This document shows, piece by piece, positions 25,967-37,708 of a stretch of DNA of 64,000 bases. A program made the translations under genes and the position numbers. This DNA is from Pyrus communis (lineage: Eukaryota; Streptophyta; Magnoliopsida; Rosales; Rosaceae). Below the pieces are notes generated by a model. That model had not been told where the DNA came from. It did not search any database and saw only the letters and a list, made by a program, of their open reading frames with translations. The DNA lies in assembly GCF_963583255.1 (NCBI RefSeq), contig NC_084813.1, forward strand, positions 4,864,001 through 4,928,000, given 5' to 3'. Position 1 is the first letter of the stretch, and the number at the start of each line of letters is the position of its first letter.

Positions 25967-28304
25967 ATGGCTAGAAATCTAGAAAATTCCACAAGAGAAA
26001 ATTCCAATACTCAAGAAATAGGACCGCGGAGATCCACGAGGCAAAATGCAGTCGTAAGCGAAGTGGCACCACCACTACGAGGTTCCACCATGGCCCAAGC
26101 CATGCCATCCAAGCTTACACGGGCTTGAGCCTATGCCTCGTATTCGCAATCACGTACTGAGCAACCTGCTCCTGTGATCCAGCCTGCTCCCGTAGCCCAG
26201 TCTGCTCCTGTGATCCAGCTTACTCTTGTAGCCCAACCTGCTTTCATGGCTCCCCAAGTAGCCCAAGTCGGCTCGAGACTATCTCAACCTTGCAAACCAA
26301 TCATTGAGTTGGAGGCATTTTCACCACATTTCTCCACGGATTTGACATTTCCCAACTCAAATCTCGTGCCTGGGGCCCACCATTTTTCCACTACTCAAGG
26401 AGGCACATTCCATCTAAGCTCTTCTGATCCGAATGGTGAACAAAACTTGTCCTGATAAGTCATAAAATTGACGAGCGCCCTTGTACAATAGACGGCCTTG
26501 GTAAATCAACTTTTGCAATTCACCGAGATCTAACGTGCCCCCAGATGAGGTGTCCCGAAGAAGGATAAAGGTAGACGAGGAACCTCTCAAGTAGCCACTT
26601 AACCAACCACAGGTCGAGCATTCGGGTAGTGTACACTTCCGATTGGGTCCCCAAAACAGTGTACACTCTCGTCTTAGCAGGCGGAGAAGCACGTGCTCTC
26701 GACTAGGCCCACAGACAAGTATACATTCACGGTTAGGCCACGCTCCGATAATCGACATGAGCAGCCTTCTAGACAAAGCGTTCATTCGCGGTTAGGTCCG
26801 CGAGAAGCATTTTCCACATCACATTGGAGAATGCAGCATGACAACCGGAGAGAAACGGTCACTCAATGCGGTTTAAGTTCAACCAGCAGCTTGCGAAGAA
26901 ACCCTTCGCCTGCTAGGAATCTATCTCATATACCACAGCCACGACATAGACAAGTCGAGCGTGTAGAAAGGCAGCCTGGACCAGCATATCAAGACTTGGG
27001 GCAGCCGAGAGCTCCGCTACCCCCAACAAAGGCAGATCTAAGAAGAGGTAGAAAGACTTTTCAATGAATGGTTGCGTGATTTCCAACACAATGAAATGGT
27101 TGATGAAGCGCTAAGGCGATATATGACCAACATAAGCAAGTCACATTTCGTGGACGAGATTGAGCAGGCAAAGCCTCCACGCAAGTTTAGCATGTCGCAC
27201 GTCACATCTTTCAAAGGAGATGGAGATCCAGAGAGGCACTTGAAGCACTACTGAAGCACAATGGTCCTTTATCGGAACAATAATGCCCTTATGTGCAAAA
27301 TATTCGCCACCACTTTACAAGGCGAGGCATAAGATTGGTTTCACACCTTGCCACCACGATCCATCTAGAATTTTGATGATCTTTCTTTGGTTTTCTCCAA
27401 AGAATACTCATCTTACCGCTCGATCAAGAAAAAGTCCGATCACTTGTTCAACATAAAGAAAAACCCAAAGGAGTCACTCCGCGACTACGTGAAAAGGTTC
27501 AAAGCGGAGAAGGCGTAGATCGTCGAATATGATGACTCGATAGCAAGTGTAGCCTGCCAAAAAGGACTCACAGTAGACTATCCACTGTTCGGATAAATGA
27601 TCATGAAAGAAGACCAAACTTTAGCAGATTCATTCGCCCTAGCAGAGAAACATGCACTTTGGGACGAGGCTTGGCGAGCAGAAAATGCGCCTGAGCAGCC
27701 TCAAAAAGAGTCGACAGTTGCTCAGAGGAAAGAGGACATGAAGCCACCTACCAAGGGCAGGCAGAAGGCCAAGCGCAGGGTCTATCCCACAATTAAAGAA
27801 GGCCCGATAACCAAAAACTATTCTAAGTTCTCAATTCCGATCCATCAAATCCTTTGTGATATCAAGAAAGAGCCGTGGTTTAAGCTGCCGAAACAATCAA
27901 AAGGAGATACTTCCAAGTTGGACCATACCAAGTATTGCGCATTCCACCGAGGTCCTTGTTACACAACCGACGACTGCTACACTTGGAAGAATTATCTAGA
28001 AAAGCTCATGAAAGAAGGCAAAGTCGATAGATACTTGGACAAGCCGGCTGCGCAGCTAAGAAGGAATACAGACGAGGATGAGGAACCGCCAACTAAGATG
28101 ATTCGAATCAATGGCATTTTCGCTGAATCCAAACACTTGGGGGCCACCAATAACTCCAAAAAGAGGAAGATCATGCAGGCTTTACTAATCTCACAAGTCC
28201 AAGCAGTCGATACCCAACCAGGACCTATTATTGGTTTCACTAAGCAGGATGCAGAAGGCGTCGACTTCCCGCATGACGATGCACTAGTAGTATCTGTCCA
28301 ATAA
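25967..28304 (+). pseudogene. Tat gag polyprotein, broken
   Basis: It starts at the ATG 25967 (MARNLEN) in the leader after the LTR. An N-terminal low-complexity part has repeats of PAPVIQ and PAPVAQ type (about 26170-26250). A frameshift lies near 27030. The conserved retrotransposon gag domain runs from about 27035 to 27600 (SFKGDGDPERHLKHY, then KESLRDYVKRFKAEK). Its frame carries in-line stops at about 27252, 27330, 27369, 27516 and 27594. A zinc-knuckle-like region (CAFHRGPCYTTDDCYTWK) lies near 27935-27990. The stops rule out a full Gag product from this copy. Confidence 0.85.
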
Positions 28305-28600
28305 GCCCATGCTATAGTTGACAGGATGATGGTCGACAATGGAAGTGTAGTTAACCTACTACAACTCTCAGTCATTCAAAAGATGGGCTTAGAAAGCATA
28401 ATCATAGGCTAAGCAGAGGTACTTACCTGATTCAACGGACACACCTCAACTGTCATCGGCCACGTCACACTTGACATGAAAATACTGCCAGTCATCTCAA
28501 AATAAATGTTCACAATTGTAACCGACCCATCTCCCTACAATGGGATTCTTGGAAGACCTTGGTTAATCAAACTGGATGCCGTCACTTTAGTCAAATATCA
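28305..28600 (+). pseudogene. Aspartic protease region of Tat pol, broken
   Basis: The frame continues directly from gag through a stop. The active-site-like motif MMVDNGSVVNLL is near 28326-28361; the usual form in this family is DNGSSA with I or L after it, so the flap side is changed. Downstream are TVIGHVTLDM and YNGILGRPWL, typical of plant gypsy proteases. Stops at about 28302, 28410, 28428 and 28503, and a frameshift in the A-run near 28600, break it. Confidence 0.7.
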
Positions 28601-28767
28601 AAAAAATTCGATTCCGCATCCCAGGAGGAGGAGGATGAGAGATCAAGTCTGACCAAGCCTCATCACGACGATGCACTGTGCAAATGTTGAAAGAAACAAA
28701 TAAGAAGACCTTTACCCCCGTATAGACTATCGAAGTCCAAAAAGGCGAAGAGGCTATCAAATAGCAA

Positions 28768-30185
28768 TTGCAGCAAGTGGATCAAGAAAATGGCTCCCAA
28801 ACAGACAAGATAGGATGGAAACCCAAAGAGGACGTCGAATACATCATTCTTGATCCCCAGCAGTTGGAAAAGGCGGCTAGAATTGGCTCACGTCTAAGCC
28901 CGGCTGAGAAAGAAGAACTCATGACTTTCCTTAGAGAAAATCGAGACATCTTTGCATGGTCACCATCTGACATGCCAGGCATTGACCCCAAGGTGGCTTG
29001 CCACAAGCTGCACGTCGACTCCACTGCCAATCCGGTGATCCCAAAGAGAAGACATTTTGCACTGAAGCGAGTAGCGATCATCGAGGCAGAAATTGACAAG
29101 CTATTGGAGGCCAAATTCATAGAAGAGGTAGCACACTCAGCATGGCTTGCCAATGTCGTACTAGTCATGAAGAAAGAGAAAGGCAAATGAAGGTTTGCTT
29201 AGACTACACCAACCTCAACAAAGCATACCCAAAAAACCCTTATCCTGTCCCCAGGATCGATCTATTAGTAGATTCAACTTCTAGGAACCAGCTGCTCAGT
29301 TTTTTGGATGCATACTCTGGCTACAACCAAATAGTCATGTACGAGCCCGACAAGGAGAAAACTGCATTCGTGATAGAGCGAGGCACTTACTGCTACAAGG
29401 TTATGCCCTTTGGCCTCAAGAACTCGGGAGCCACTTACCAAAGGTTAGTAAATATGATGTTCAAGAAGCAAATTGGGGTAACCATAGAGGTCTATGTCTA
29501 TGATATCATGGTAAAAGGCAAGCAGCGGTCAGACCACATTCATAATTTGGCAGAAATTTTCAATATCTTTAAAAAGTACAAAATGAAGCTCAACCCTACC
29601 AAAGGCACGTTTGGAGTATCTTCAGGCCGATTCCTAGGGTACTTAGTAACTCAACGAGGAATTGAAGCACATCCTAAGCAAATCCGAGCAATCTTAGAGA
29701 TGAATTCTCCAACTACCTTGAAGGAGATCCAAAGCTTGACCGGACGAGCAGCTGCCCTCAATCGTTTCCTCTCACGATCCACCGATAGATGTAAGCCTTT
29801 TTTCAAAGCTATCAAGATGGCACAACGAGACAAATGGGATGAAGAGTGTGAAAAAGCTTTCCAAGACTTGAAGAAGTATCTCACGTCACCTCCCTTACTA
29901 TCTAAACCGGAAGTAGCGGAAGATTTATACATTTATTTGGCAGTCTCCGAAGTAGCAGTGAGTTCTGCCCTCATACGAGAAGAGCTGGGGGCCCAACTGC
30001 CGGTATTATACACTTCTAAAGTTATTCTCAATGCGGAAACAAGATATCCGAAGATGGAAAATTTGATTTTGGCATTAATTGTTGCAGCTCGGAAGCTCAG
30101 ACCATACTTTCAAGCTCATACAATCATTGTCATGACTCAGTATCCTCTACAATCAATCTTACATGGTCCAAACGCTTCCCAATGA
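28768..30185 (+). pseudogene. Reverse transcriptase and first RNase H of Tat pol, broken
   Basis: The RT fingers begin near 29020 (NPVIPKRRHFALKR). A one-base deletion near 29187 breaks the frame inside the first conserved RT block. The frame then runs open from 29188 to 30185. LDYTNLNKAYP, LLSFLDAYSGYNQI and MPFGLKNSGATYQR follow in order. The catalytic motif reads YVYD at 29493-29504, where the family has YVDD, so an essential aspartate is lost. The gypsy-type RNase H follows from about 29800 (DKWDEECEKAFQDLK). Confidence 0.9.
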
Positions 30186-30353
30186 GTGATGAAATGGGCG
30201 TTGGAACTTGGCCAATATGGTTTAGTTTTCTGACCTCGTACAGCGATAAAGGCCCAAGCCTTAGCAGACTTCATAGCAGAATTCGCACATAGCCTAGGCG
30301 ATGCAACAAAGCAACCTAGCAATACTCCAGAAGCAGCCAAACACACCTTAGCC

Positions 30354-30790
30354 ATGCTTGCACCCCCAAGCGAAGATTTCCGGCATTTTCACGTTGACGA
30401 CGCATCCAACTACAAAGGCTCGGGGGCAGGCTTAGTCCTTGTTACTCCAGACGGCTCAATACTTAAGCAGGCGATCACTCTAGGCTTCAAAGCATCCAAC
30501 AACGAAGCAGAATACGAGGCCCTACTAGCAAGCCTCCGAATGGTGAAAGACTTGGCGGAGAAGAAGCTCGCTATTCATTCTAATTCCCAATTAATCACCA
30601 GCCAGGCTATCGGGGAATACACGGTAAAACATCCAAGGATGACGCAATACCTAGAGAAATTACACCAATAGCTTGAGGCATTTCAGACTTACACTCTTAC
30701 CCAAGTTCCGCAGGCAGACAACACTCATGCAGATGCGTTAGCCGGTTTAGGCTCCGCTCTCGACCACCAATTTAAACGCTCAATTCCGGT
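30354..30790 (+). pseudogene. Second (archaeal-type) RNase H of the Tat element
   Basis: The domain begins FHVDDASNYKGSGAGLVL and includes NNEAEYEALLASL, the conserved glutamate helix, and HADALAGLGS near 30725. It is a separate RNase H downstream of the gypsy-type RNase H, which is the mark of the Tat lineage. It is cut by a stop at about 30669-30671. The first acidic motif is VDDAS where VDGSS is usual. Confidence 0.8.
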
Positions 30791-30818
30791 AGAATATCTT
30801 GACAAGCTAAGCATAGAA

Positions 30819-32027
30819 ATGGAGCTAACAACCGAAGTGTCACAGGTTAATGTAACTCTCAACTGGCAAAGTTTTATCGTAGACTACTTGGTCAATGATA
30901 CACTACCCACCAAAAGATTGGAGTCAAGGAAGCTCCAAATCAAGGCAGCACACTACTATATGTGGAATGATATTCTCATCCGGAGATCCTATACCGGACC
31001 ACATCTCCGCTGCCTAGCACCTCCCGATGACTTGAAGGTCCTAAGCTCAATCCACGAAGGCGTTTGTAGGAATCACTCCAGAGGCCGATCCTTAGCACAT
31101 AGGGCTCTTAACGCAGGCTACTACTGGCCTACCATGCACCAAGATGCTAAGGAGTTAGTACAAAAGTGTGACCATTGCTAATGCTACAAATCGGTACTGG
31201 CACTGCCTGCCAGCGAGCTACACCCGCAGACGAGTCATTGGCCATTCATGTAGTGGGCGATTGACTCGGTAGGGCCTATGCCGCCTGCTACCGAGACTCA
31301 GATGGACATAGAGCGTTTTATATAGAGGAACATCATTTGCCGATTTGGCATCCCTCAGTCCATCGTCACCGACAATGGCCTGCAATTTGTGGGAAAAGAT
31401 TTGGCGAAGTTCTTCCAAAAGTATGGCATCAAGCAACACATGTCTACGCGAAGTTATCCTCAAGGCAATGGGCAGGCCAAAGCATCCAACAAGACGATCC
31501 TCGGCTGCCTCAAGAAATCCTTCACCGACAAGAAAGGAAAATGGCCAAATGAACTCCCCGGATGTTTATAGGCATATCACACCACCAAAAGAATAGCAAT
31601 CGGCGAGACTCCTTTCTCTTTGGTATTTGGTTCAGAAGCAATCATTTATCCCAACATCATCGTGCTAAGCAGCAACACTCTATTGCCAAGCATTGAGCAG
31701 AACAGTAAATAGATGGCCACAAACTTAGATCTGGCAGATGAGAGACGCAAGTAAACCATCACCCGCATTGCAGCCTACCAACAACAGCTCATTTCCAGCT
31801 ATAATAAAAGGGCCAAGATCCGGCAGTTCTAACCTGGAGATCTAGTCCTAAGAAAGGCCTTCATCACTGTCCACAGAAAAGGCTAAAAAAAGATGGATCC
31901 TAACTGGGAAAGTTCGTAAAAGATCAGCAAAGTAGGCAGCAAGGGTAACTACACCCTCGCCACCATGAATGACAAAGAGATTGAGAAGCAATGGAACGCC
32001 TACAATTTGATGAAATACTATACGTGA
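30819..32027 (+). pseudogene. Integrase of the Tat element, internally deleted
   Basis: The zinc-binding part ends in QKCDHC (to 31181). The core has WAIDSVGPMPP with the first Asp and IVTDNGLQF with the second Asp. Between them a block of about 25 residues present in relatives is missing near 31290. The third acidic residue is replaced: QGNGQAKASNK carries Lys (31479-31481) where Glu is catalytic. Several stops occur. The frame reaches its end at 32025-32027 after WNAYNLMKYYT. Confidence 0.85.
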
Positions 32028-33159
32028 TTTCCCATTATATCAAGGCCCGAAGACTCAAGCAGCTCAACGGGCACCACCTAATAAACTGAGGACTATCCAG
32101 TTGTTATGCAGTCTTTTGCAGCTAAGTTATTCGTCCGCTTCATTCATTTTTCAATAAAGAATTCAGAAGTAATTTGCAACTTGGTTCGACTACATGTCTA
32201 CAACAACTTATCTCTCCTGCTTTAAAAAGAAGATCGCACCCCTTTTTGGGGATCACTGCAGGAATTGCATCCCCCGAAGGACTAACCATGCTCTCCAAAG
32301 CGGGAAGATAAGCTTAACACTCTGAATATCCAGACGTGGATGAGCCTGGTTGCCTTAGTATAACTAGATGCACGATGGCTTGCCCCGGGATTCCTAGAAG
32401 CAGCCACAATGGTCTTTTTCAAGGCTTATCATTTTGGGTCTCTTGGCCTAATCCGCGGAGAACCGGGCCCTAAGCACATTACGCAGTACACCCTACGAGC
32501 GACTGCCCTGGAAACCTAAAACTGCTACCGAGTACACTAAGGTAGCCTACGGTTTTTCGGAAGACTGCCTAGGGCTTGCCCTTTAAGCAGTGAAGCCACG
32601 TTAGACTTGTACAAACTGCGTATCCTTGGGAAAGGTTAAACAAGCTAGCGTGCATATACGAAGTTTTATCCACTACCAACATGCTACGTAGCCGATAAAC
32701 TTCATCTCTACCAAGCGCAAAACAATTTACACCAAGTCCTAAAGTGTTGTGATACTTGTTACGTAACCTACGGAATTGAAGGAAGCCAAGGTTAACAGCT
32801 TAGTGGTTATGTGGACTTGTCTACTTCTGTAAGTAAGACATCCAGCTGCCAACCTTATGGCTAACAACTTTGCAAAAAGTTCGACGCCAACACCTACAGC
32901 TGTGTAGGCTACGCGAGCCTGCCTGCTTATAAAATAATAGCGCACCTGCCACTGGTCTATAAAATCTAGAGGTTAGGACATGAACTAAGGAAGTGAAGAT
33001 GAAGAAGAGCGAAGGAAACAAGTTTATTAAATATTCTAGCAAAACTGATAAACAACTAGTAAAGACAAAAGGAGTTCAAGCACAAGCAACAAAGGAAAAC
33101 AAAGAAAATCCTAAAGGCTACCTAAAGGACAACTCTTCAATAGCTTGGACATTTCACGA
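32028..33159. other. Non-coding spacer of the Tat element between pol and antisense gene
   Basis: The spacer has an AATAAA at 32152-32157, a candidate polyadenylation signal for the sense or the antisense transcript. No coding frame on either strand has a recognisable domain. Such a long spacer after pol is normal for Tat elements. Confidence 0.55.
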
Positions 33160-35464
33160 CTACTCAGTCGCCACACATTCAGCAGCCTTAATGTTCTCAG
33201 CAGTAGCATTATCCGACGCTTTATCCTCTGCTGTCCCAGCCTGGACACCAACTTCTCCAACTACTTCACCGATAGAAGACTCAAAAGTAAAGGCGAGTAG
33301 GTCCTCTGGAGAAATAGAGAAGGTCTCAAAGTCTTTACCGGAAAACTTAAAGTTAGACGGTTGCCCATAGAGATGATCTACATAACCCAGCTTGTAGAAG
33401 TCGGCTTAACTCTGAGTAAGCGAAGCCTCGAACTTAGCCTTCTCACCCTTTAACTGCTCATTTTCCTCAAGCAGGCAAGCACGAACTCGCTGCTACTCCT
33501 CAACTTCTTTCTTCAAATTGTCGTTGATCTTCAAAGCATTTTGAAGTTCCAACACTTAAGGCTCAAGCCTATGAACAACCTTTTTGAAGTAGATCACTTG
33601 GTTGTAAGTAACGATCAGTTCTTCATCCTTTGCGTAAGCAGCGGAGCGGAATTCAGAGATGGAACACTTAAAATCTTGAATCTGAGGTATGTAACACTCG
33701 ATTTCATTTTCTGCACTTTCATACTTTACTTGGATCGCATCAAGCTTAGTCTTCAAATCCATGATCTTTGGGCGAGTGGTCTCAAGCTGCAAAGAAGTGA
33801 GGGCATAAATATCAGATCCCTTCAAAGCAGAGAGCTCAGATTTCAATTTCTTGACTTTTTGGACCGAGGAGTAAGCTTCGGCAGCTATGGTTCTTGCCAT
33901 ATCTTTAGCAGCCTTGGTATCTTCTTGGTCAAGGAACATAGACTTGATTGCCAGAATCGTTGTTTTCAGCATCATGGCTAGCATAGCTGTCTTCCTATAC
34001 TGGGATGTGTGCTTTTCGAAAAGACTCGGACCAACAATCTCCTTGACGCCATCAACAAACTTGGCACATATATCTATGTCTTCAAGTAGATCTGGCTTCA
34101 AAAGCATGCAAAGCTCAGCAACTTCCCCAGAAACAGTCTTGGTGGATTCTTTAAGCTTGCCAACGCGAGTAGTTTCTTTCTTCCTAGCAGACGAGTTGGT
34201 CGCAGTAGTAGAAGAAGCAGGTTTCGGCGTCACTTTAGCAGGCAGGGGCACCTTGTCACTCTTCATGGTAGCAAGCCTCTCCAAAGGTAAGCCAGACTTA
34301 GCTCCAAACGAACGCTTTGGCACAAACTTTGGCATTGGAGGCACGGAGAAACTTCTACATTGGGCAATCCTTTCAGCAATCAAGCTAGCAGCCTTCTGAG
34401 CAATATGCGTCAATGGCGCAAATCTAGCAGTTCTTTCTTTCTTGCCCTTAGAGGAATTCAAGTTAATCACAAGTTTGGGAGCAGTTGGTGTACCTTCACG
34501 AGCAGTGGAAGAAATATTTGTTTTCTTCTCAGCAGACGTCTCCTGGGCAGGTGAGGAAGGTCTTTTTTTCCCACTTTCGTTTATAGCAGGCTCCACTATG
34601 CTAATAAGACGAGTCAACGCCTTAGCTTTGATTTGCTCTATCTCTTCTCTCGGGGGCAACGCATCTTTTTCCCTATGAAGATGACTGACCAGCCAAGTCA
34701 TTCGCAATACTCGGAAAGGATACCCAGAGCAACATGCACCTTTCTCATGTTTGGAGAAGCCTTAGGAGTGGAGCCGAATTTCGAATCTACAAAAACAACG
34801 AAAGACAATCAGAAAATTGAAGAGTAGTTTGGCACTAAAGGAAAAGTAGTCGAGAAGATTAAGCAGTCTGCTTACCAGATATGAAGACCGTTGGTACACG
34901 CAGCTAGGAGGAAGAATCAGACTCTCATTCTCCACTTATCTCCAAAGTTTCCTTGGCCCAATCATGATCACCCTTGCTCGAGTTATCAAAAAGCCTATGG
35001 TGAGATCGCAGCTGCCCAACTTCATCAATGTGACCTATGTCAAAGAAGTACCAAAATTCGTTGACGGTAAGATCTAAGTCAAAGAATTGGCTTAGATTGT
35101 GGAATCCCACCATCACACGGATCGCGTTCAGAGAACACTGGGCAGGGGCACATCTCATGGAGCAGAACACTTCTTGGAAGAAACGCAGCATAGGAAAAGT
35201 AAACCCTAAAACAAAATAGTAGAGGTGGAACTTGATGGCTCTCCAAGTCCCACTACATGGTTCCTGGTTGCTACCATCCCTAACTCGCTTCACACGCACC
35301 CCTGATGGAATGGCATGCCAGTATGCCTCAAGAAAGTCTCTAAACAAATCATCGGAGCTAATCTTGAAGTGAGCAACTTTGAAGTAGCCAACCTTGCTCA
35401 AGAACCCGCCTTGACAATACAACGGCGGTACACCATAATCATTCTTGTGGCTCGAGGAAGACAT
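33160..35464 (-). pseudogene. Antisense gene of the Tat element (putative gypsy-type transposon protein)
   Basis: It runs on the - strand from the ATG at 35464 (MSSSSHKND) to the stop at 33162-33160. Exon 1 (35464-34876) ends at a consensus gtaagc donor. An 89-bp intron (34875-34787) closes with tttttgtag, and the frame continues. The N-terminal part (VRDGSNQEPCSGTWRAIKF, FHNLSQFFDLDLTVNEFWYFF) resembles the putative gypsy-type transposon domain of plants. The middle, about 34700-33556, is lysine- and serine-rich and then coiled-coil-like. The C-terminus is acidic (SSIGEVVGEVGVQAGTAED). Two stops near the exon 1 end, a frameshift near 34710, and stops between 33556 and 33370 break it. Function is unknown; some Tat elements carry such reverse genes. 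Confidence 0.7.
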
Positions 35465-36066
35465 ACTTGAAGAAATTCTACAAAAAGTACAAGGAAGATT
35501 CATTAGATGGTTGTTCAAAAAAAAAAAAAAATTGGGGGAACCAAGCCGCAGAAACCCAGCAAAATTGCCAGGCCCCACGACTTGGCTTATTTTTCCTCAC
35601 GCCAGCGCCCCAAAAAAACATATGAGGATACACATGGCACAACCTTGCTGTGGCCTCCCAAACTGTTCTTTCACAAATCCTCGACTTCCAAAAAATTATG
35701 AAGACAAAGAAATTAAAATTTTCTTACCTAGAAACAACGAGAAGACGAAGCAAGCAACGAAAGACGATCCTTTGCACGGGCAAGATGTAGAAGATTGCTA
35801 GAGGAGGGGGAATAAATATCCTTTAAGCTCTCTCTCACTTGTAGGATGAAATAAGTTTCTCTCAAAAAGTTGATTTAATAATCCACTTAAGGTGGACTTA
35901 AATAAGCTTTGAGAGGAATTTATTTCCTTTTCCTGGAAGGATCTAATTTCCTATTAAACGAGAGAATCACTGTCAAAATAGGAAACAATACAAAGTTTTC
36001 CAAGACAAGAAAATCTCTACACCTATTGCCCTTCTCTGTGAGCAGCCCAACAGATGTGAGGGCATT

Positions 36067-36731
36067 TGTGGAGCTAAAAATAGTCACAAGGCGACACGTG
36101 GATTTTTGGATTAAGAAGACAAAAATACCCTTGGGGTATATCAGAATTCCTACGCGCGAGTAGCAAGCAATCATCCTCAACCAAGTCAGAAATGCCCAAA
36201 AAAGGTAATAATTCAAAAATTCACCTCATCAAATCCTTCTACAAGGTAATTCCTAAAATTTATTTCACCCCATATATCTTTTACCTAATTTCCCTTTTTT
36301 AGCTAAATCAATTAGCTAATTATTACATAACCTAATTATCTATTTATTCTAAATATTCTGTAACCACCAAAACATTCCCCTTATGTTTAATTAGCCAATT
36401 AATACCTATTAAAATTGGCTAATTAAACCAAAAATTAAACCTAAAAACCCACCTAATGGCTGGCCACTCTTTCTCCAAAGAGGACCGGCCTATCCCTATA
36501 AATAGGCTCCCATTTCCACCAAAAGATGATTCCAACATACTTAAAAAAATCTCAAATACTCTCTAAACACTTTTCTCTCTAAATTCTAACTTTGGCATTG
36601 GAGGTTCTTCGGCCAAACCCCGCCCCCCCCAACATTCATCGTGGGCGCGTGAGAGCATCGACCCTATGGTGTTAATTTTTTTGTAGGTGCAATTTTGTCC
36701 AAGATCAAGAAAGAAGAAATTTGCATCCACA
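36067..36731 (+). repeat. 3' LTR of the Tat element
   Basis: 665 bp, colinear with the 5' LTR apart from scattered substitutions and small indels, for example near 36600-36665. The sequence just before it (gatgtgagggcatt) is only weakly purine-rich, so the polypurine tract is uncertain. Confidence 0.92.
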
Positions 36732-36736
36732 ATAAC

Positions 36737-37249
36737 CCTAGGGTTAATTTGTCCCACGCGTTGTTGGAATCACTGATTTATTCACAGATGCATGTAAGTG
36801 TACAATAAGAAATCTCCTGCCTTCAATTAGTTTTAATTGATTTTTTTATAGAGATGATCTTGACACAATGATTTATAATATGAATAGTTTCAAACATAAA
36901 CACGATATTCTGTGAATAGGTCACTAAATATTTTAAGGAACTCCTCAATCCTTGAAGAGTCAAGTTTTTCTTTTTCTTTTTTTGTTAAAAAAAAAAAAAG
37001 GTTTTTCTCTTTTTTAATAATTATTTTTTATAAGAGTTGTGTGTTTTTAACAAGAAAATAGTACATGCGTCAAATAGGTGATTATTGAAACTCCATGTCA
37101 GCATATGTTAAAGGTAGCTACATAAAAATTTCTCCTTCCGTCAGCGTATTATTGGAAATTGTGAGACTTACAAATCTAATCATTCAGACCAAAAGTCCTT
37201 CAATTAAGGACTGGAAACCATGATCCATGAACGAAATAAAATACAGTAA
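36737..37249. other. Right part of the older Copia-like sequence, then spacer
   Basis: cctagggttaatttgtccc directly continues the sequence interrupted at 25140. The rest is AT-rich with poly(A/T) runs and no gene. Confidence 0.4.
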
Positions 37250-37438
37250 GGCCATCTCCAACAAAAGGGTCCAGAAGGCCGAAAATAGCCCAAAAACCGT
37301 CTCCAATCGAGGGCTAGGCCAGAGGGCTCGTGGGCCCCACGAAAGCTGAAAGGGTTAAAGGGCCAAAGGGTTGACCCCTTCCATCCAACCAGCCAGCCCC
37401 AGGCTGGCTCAAATTTTTATTAAATCTGTCAGATTTCA

Positions 37439-37491
37439 TGTCGGTTATAACCGACAGAAATAAGAGCAATAGTGTCGGTTATAACCGACAC
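37439..37491. repeat. Two identical perfect palindromes, TGTCGGTTATAACCGACA
   Basis: The same 18-base perfect palindrome occurs at 37439-37456 and 37473-37490, the second extended to 20 bases (37472-37491). Each carries GGTTA and TAACC half-sites, which resemble plant Myb recognition cores. They lie 220-270 bases before the ATG of the element's own Myb-like gene. The other Harbinger copy lacks this segment. Confidence 0.9.
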
Positions 37492-37708
37492 GAATGGTAG
37501 GGAAAATTTTGAATACAACGGCTAGCTGACTGCAGCTAGCCATTGTATTCAATTTTTTTTTCCTATAAATACCTAAGTCATTCCTACACCATTTCTCACG
37601 TAATTTTCACCATTCCATACTATCTCACTTCATTCTATTTCAATTCTTCACATTATATTTTCTTACCTCTTCCAATAATATTTCCTTCAATTTTTCAATA
37701 ATTTTCAA

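Larger units (their letters stand above)
25141..36731 (+). mobile_element. Ty3/gypsy LTR retrotransposon, Tat-type, degenerate
   Basis: An 11,591-bp element bounded by two LTRs that begin TGTGG and end CCACA, with a perfect 5-bp target duplication ATAAC (25136-25140 and 36732-36736). Internal order is gag, protease, reverse transcriptase, RNase H, a second RNase H, integrase, then an antisense gene. The second RNase H and the extra antisense frame point to the Tat lineage (Ogre, Retand and Grande relatives). Coding regions are crowded with stops, two or more frameshifts and lost catalytic residues, so it cannot move by itself. LTRs differ at roughly one base in twenty by eye, which suggests an insertion age of some million years. 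Confidence 0.92.

Noticed and set aside
28782..29186. 134-residue open frame on the - strand
   Set aside because: It is the complement of the reverse-transcriptase N-terminal region.
33541..34399. Open frames on the + strand inside the Tat element
   Set aside because: They are shadows of the antisense gene, whose domain-like features and intron are on the - strand.
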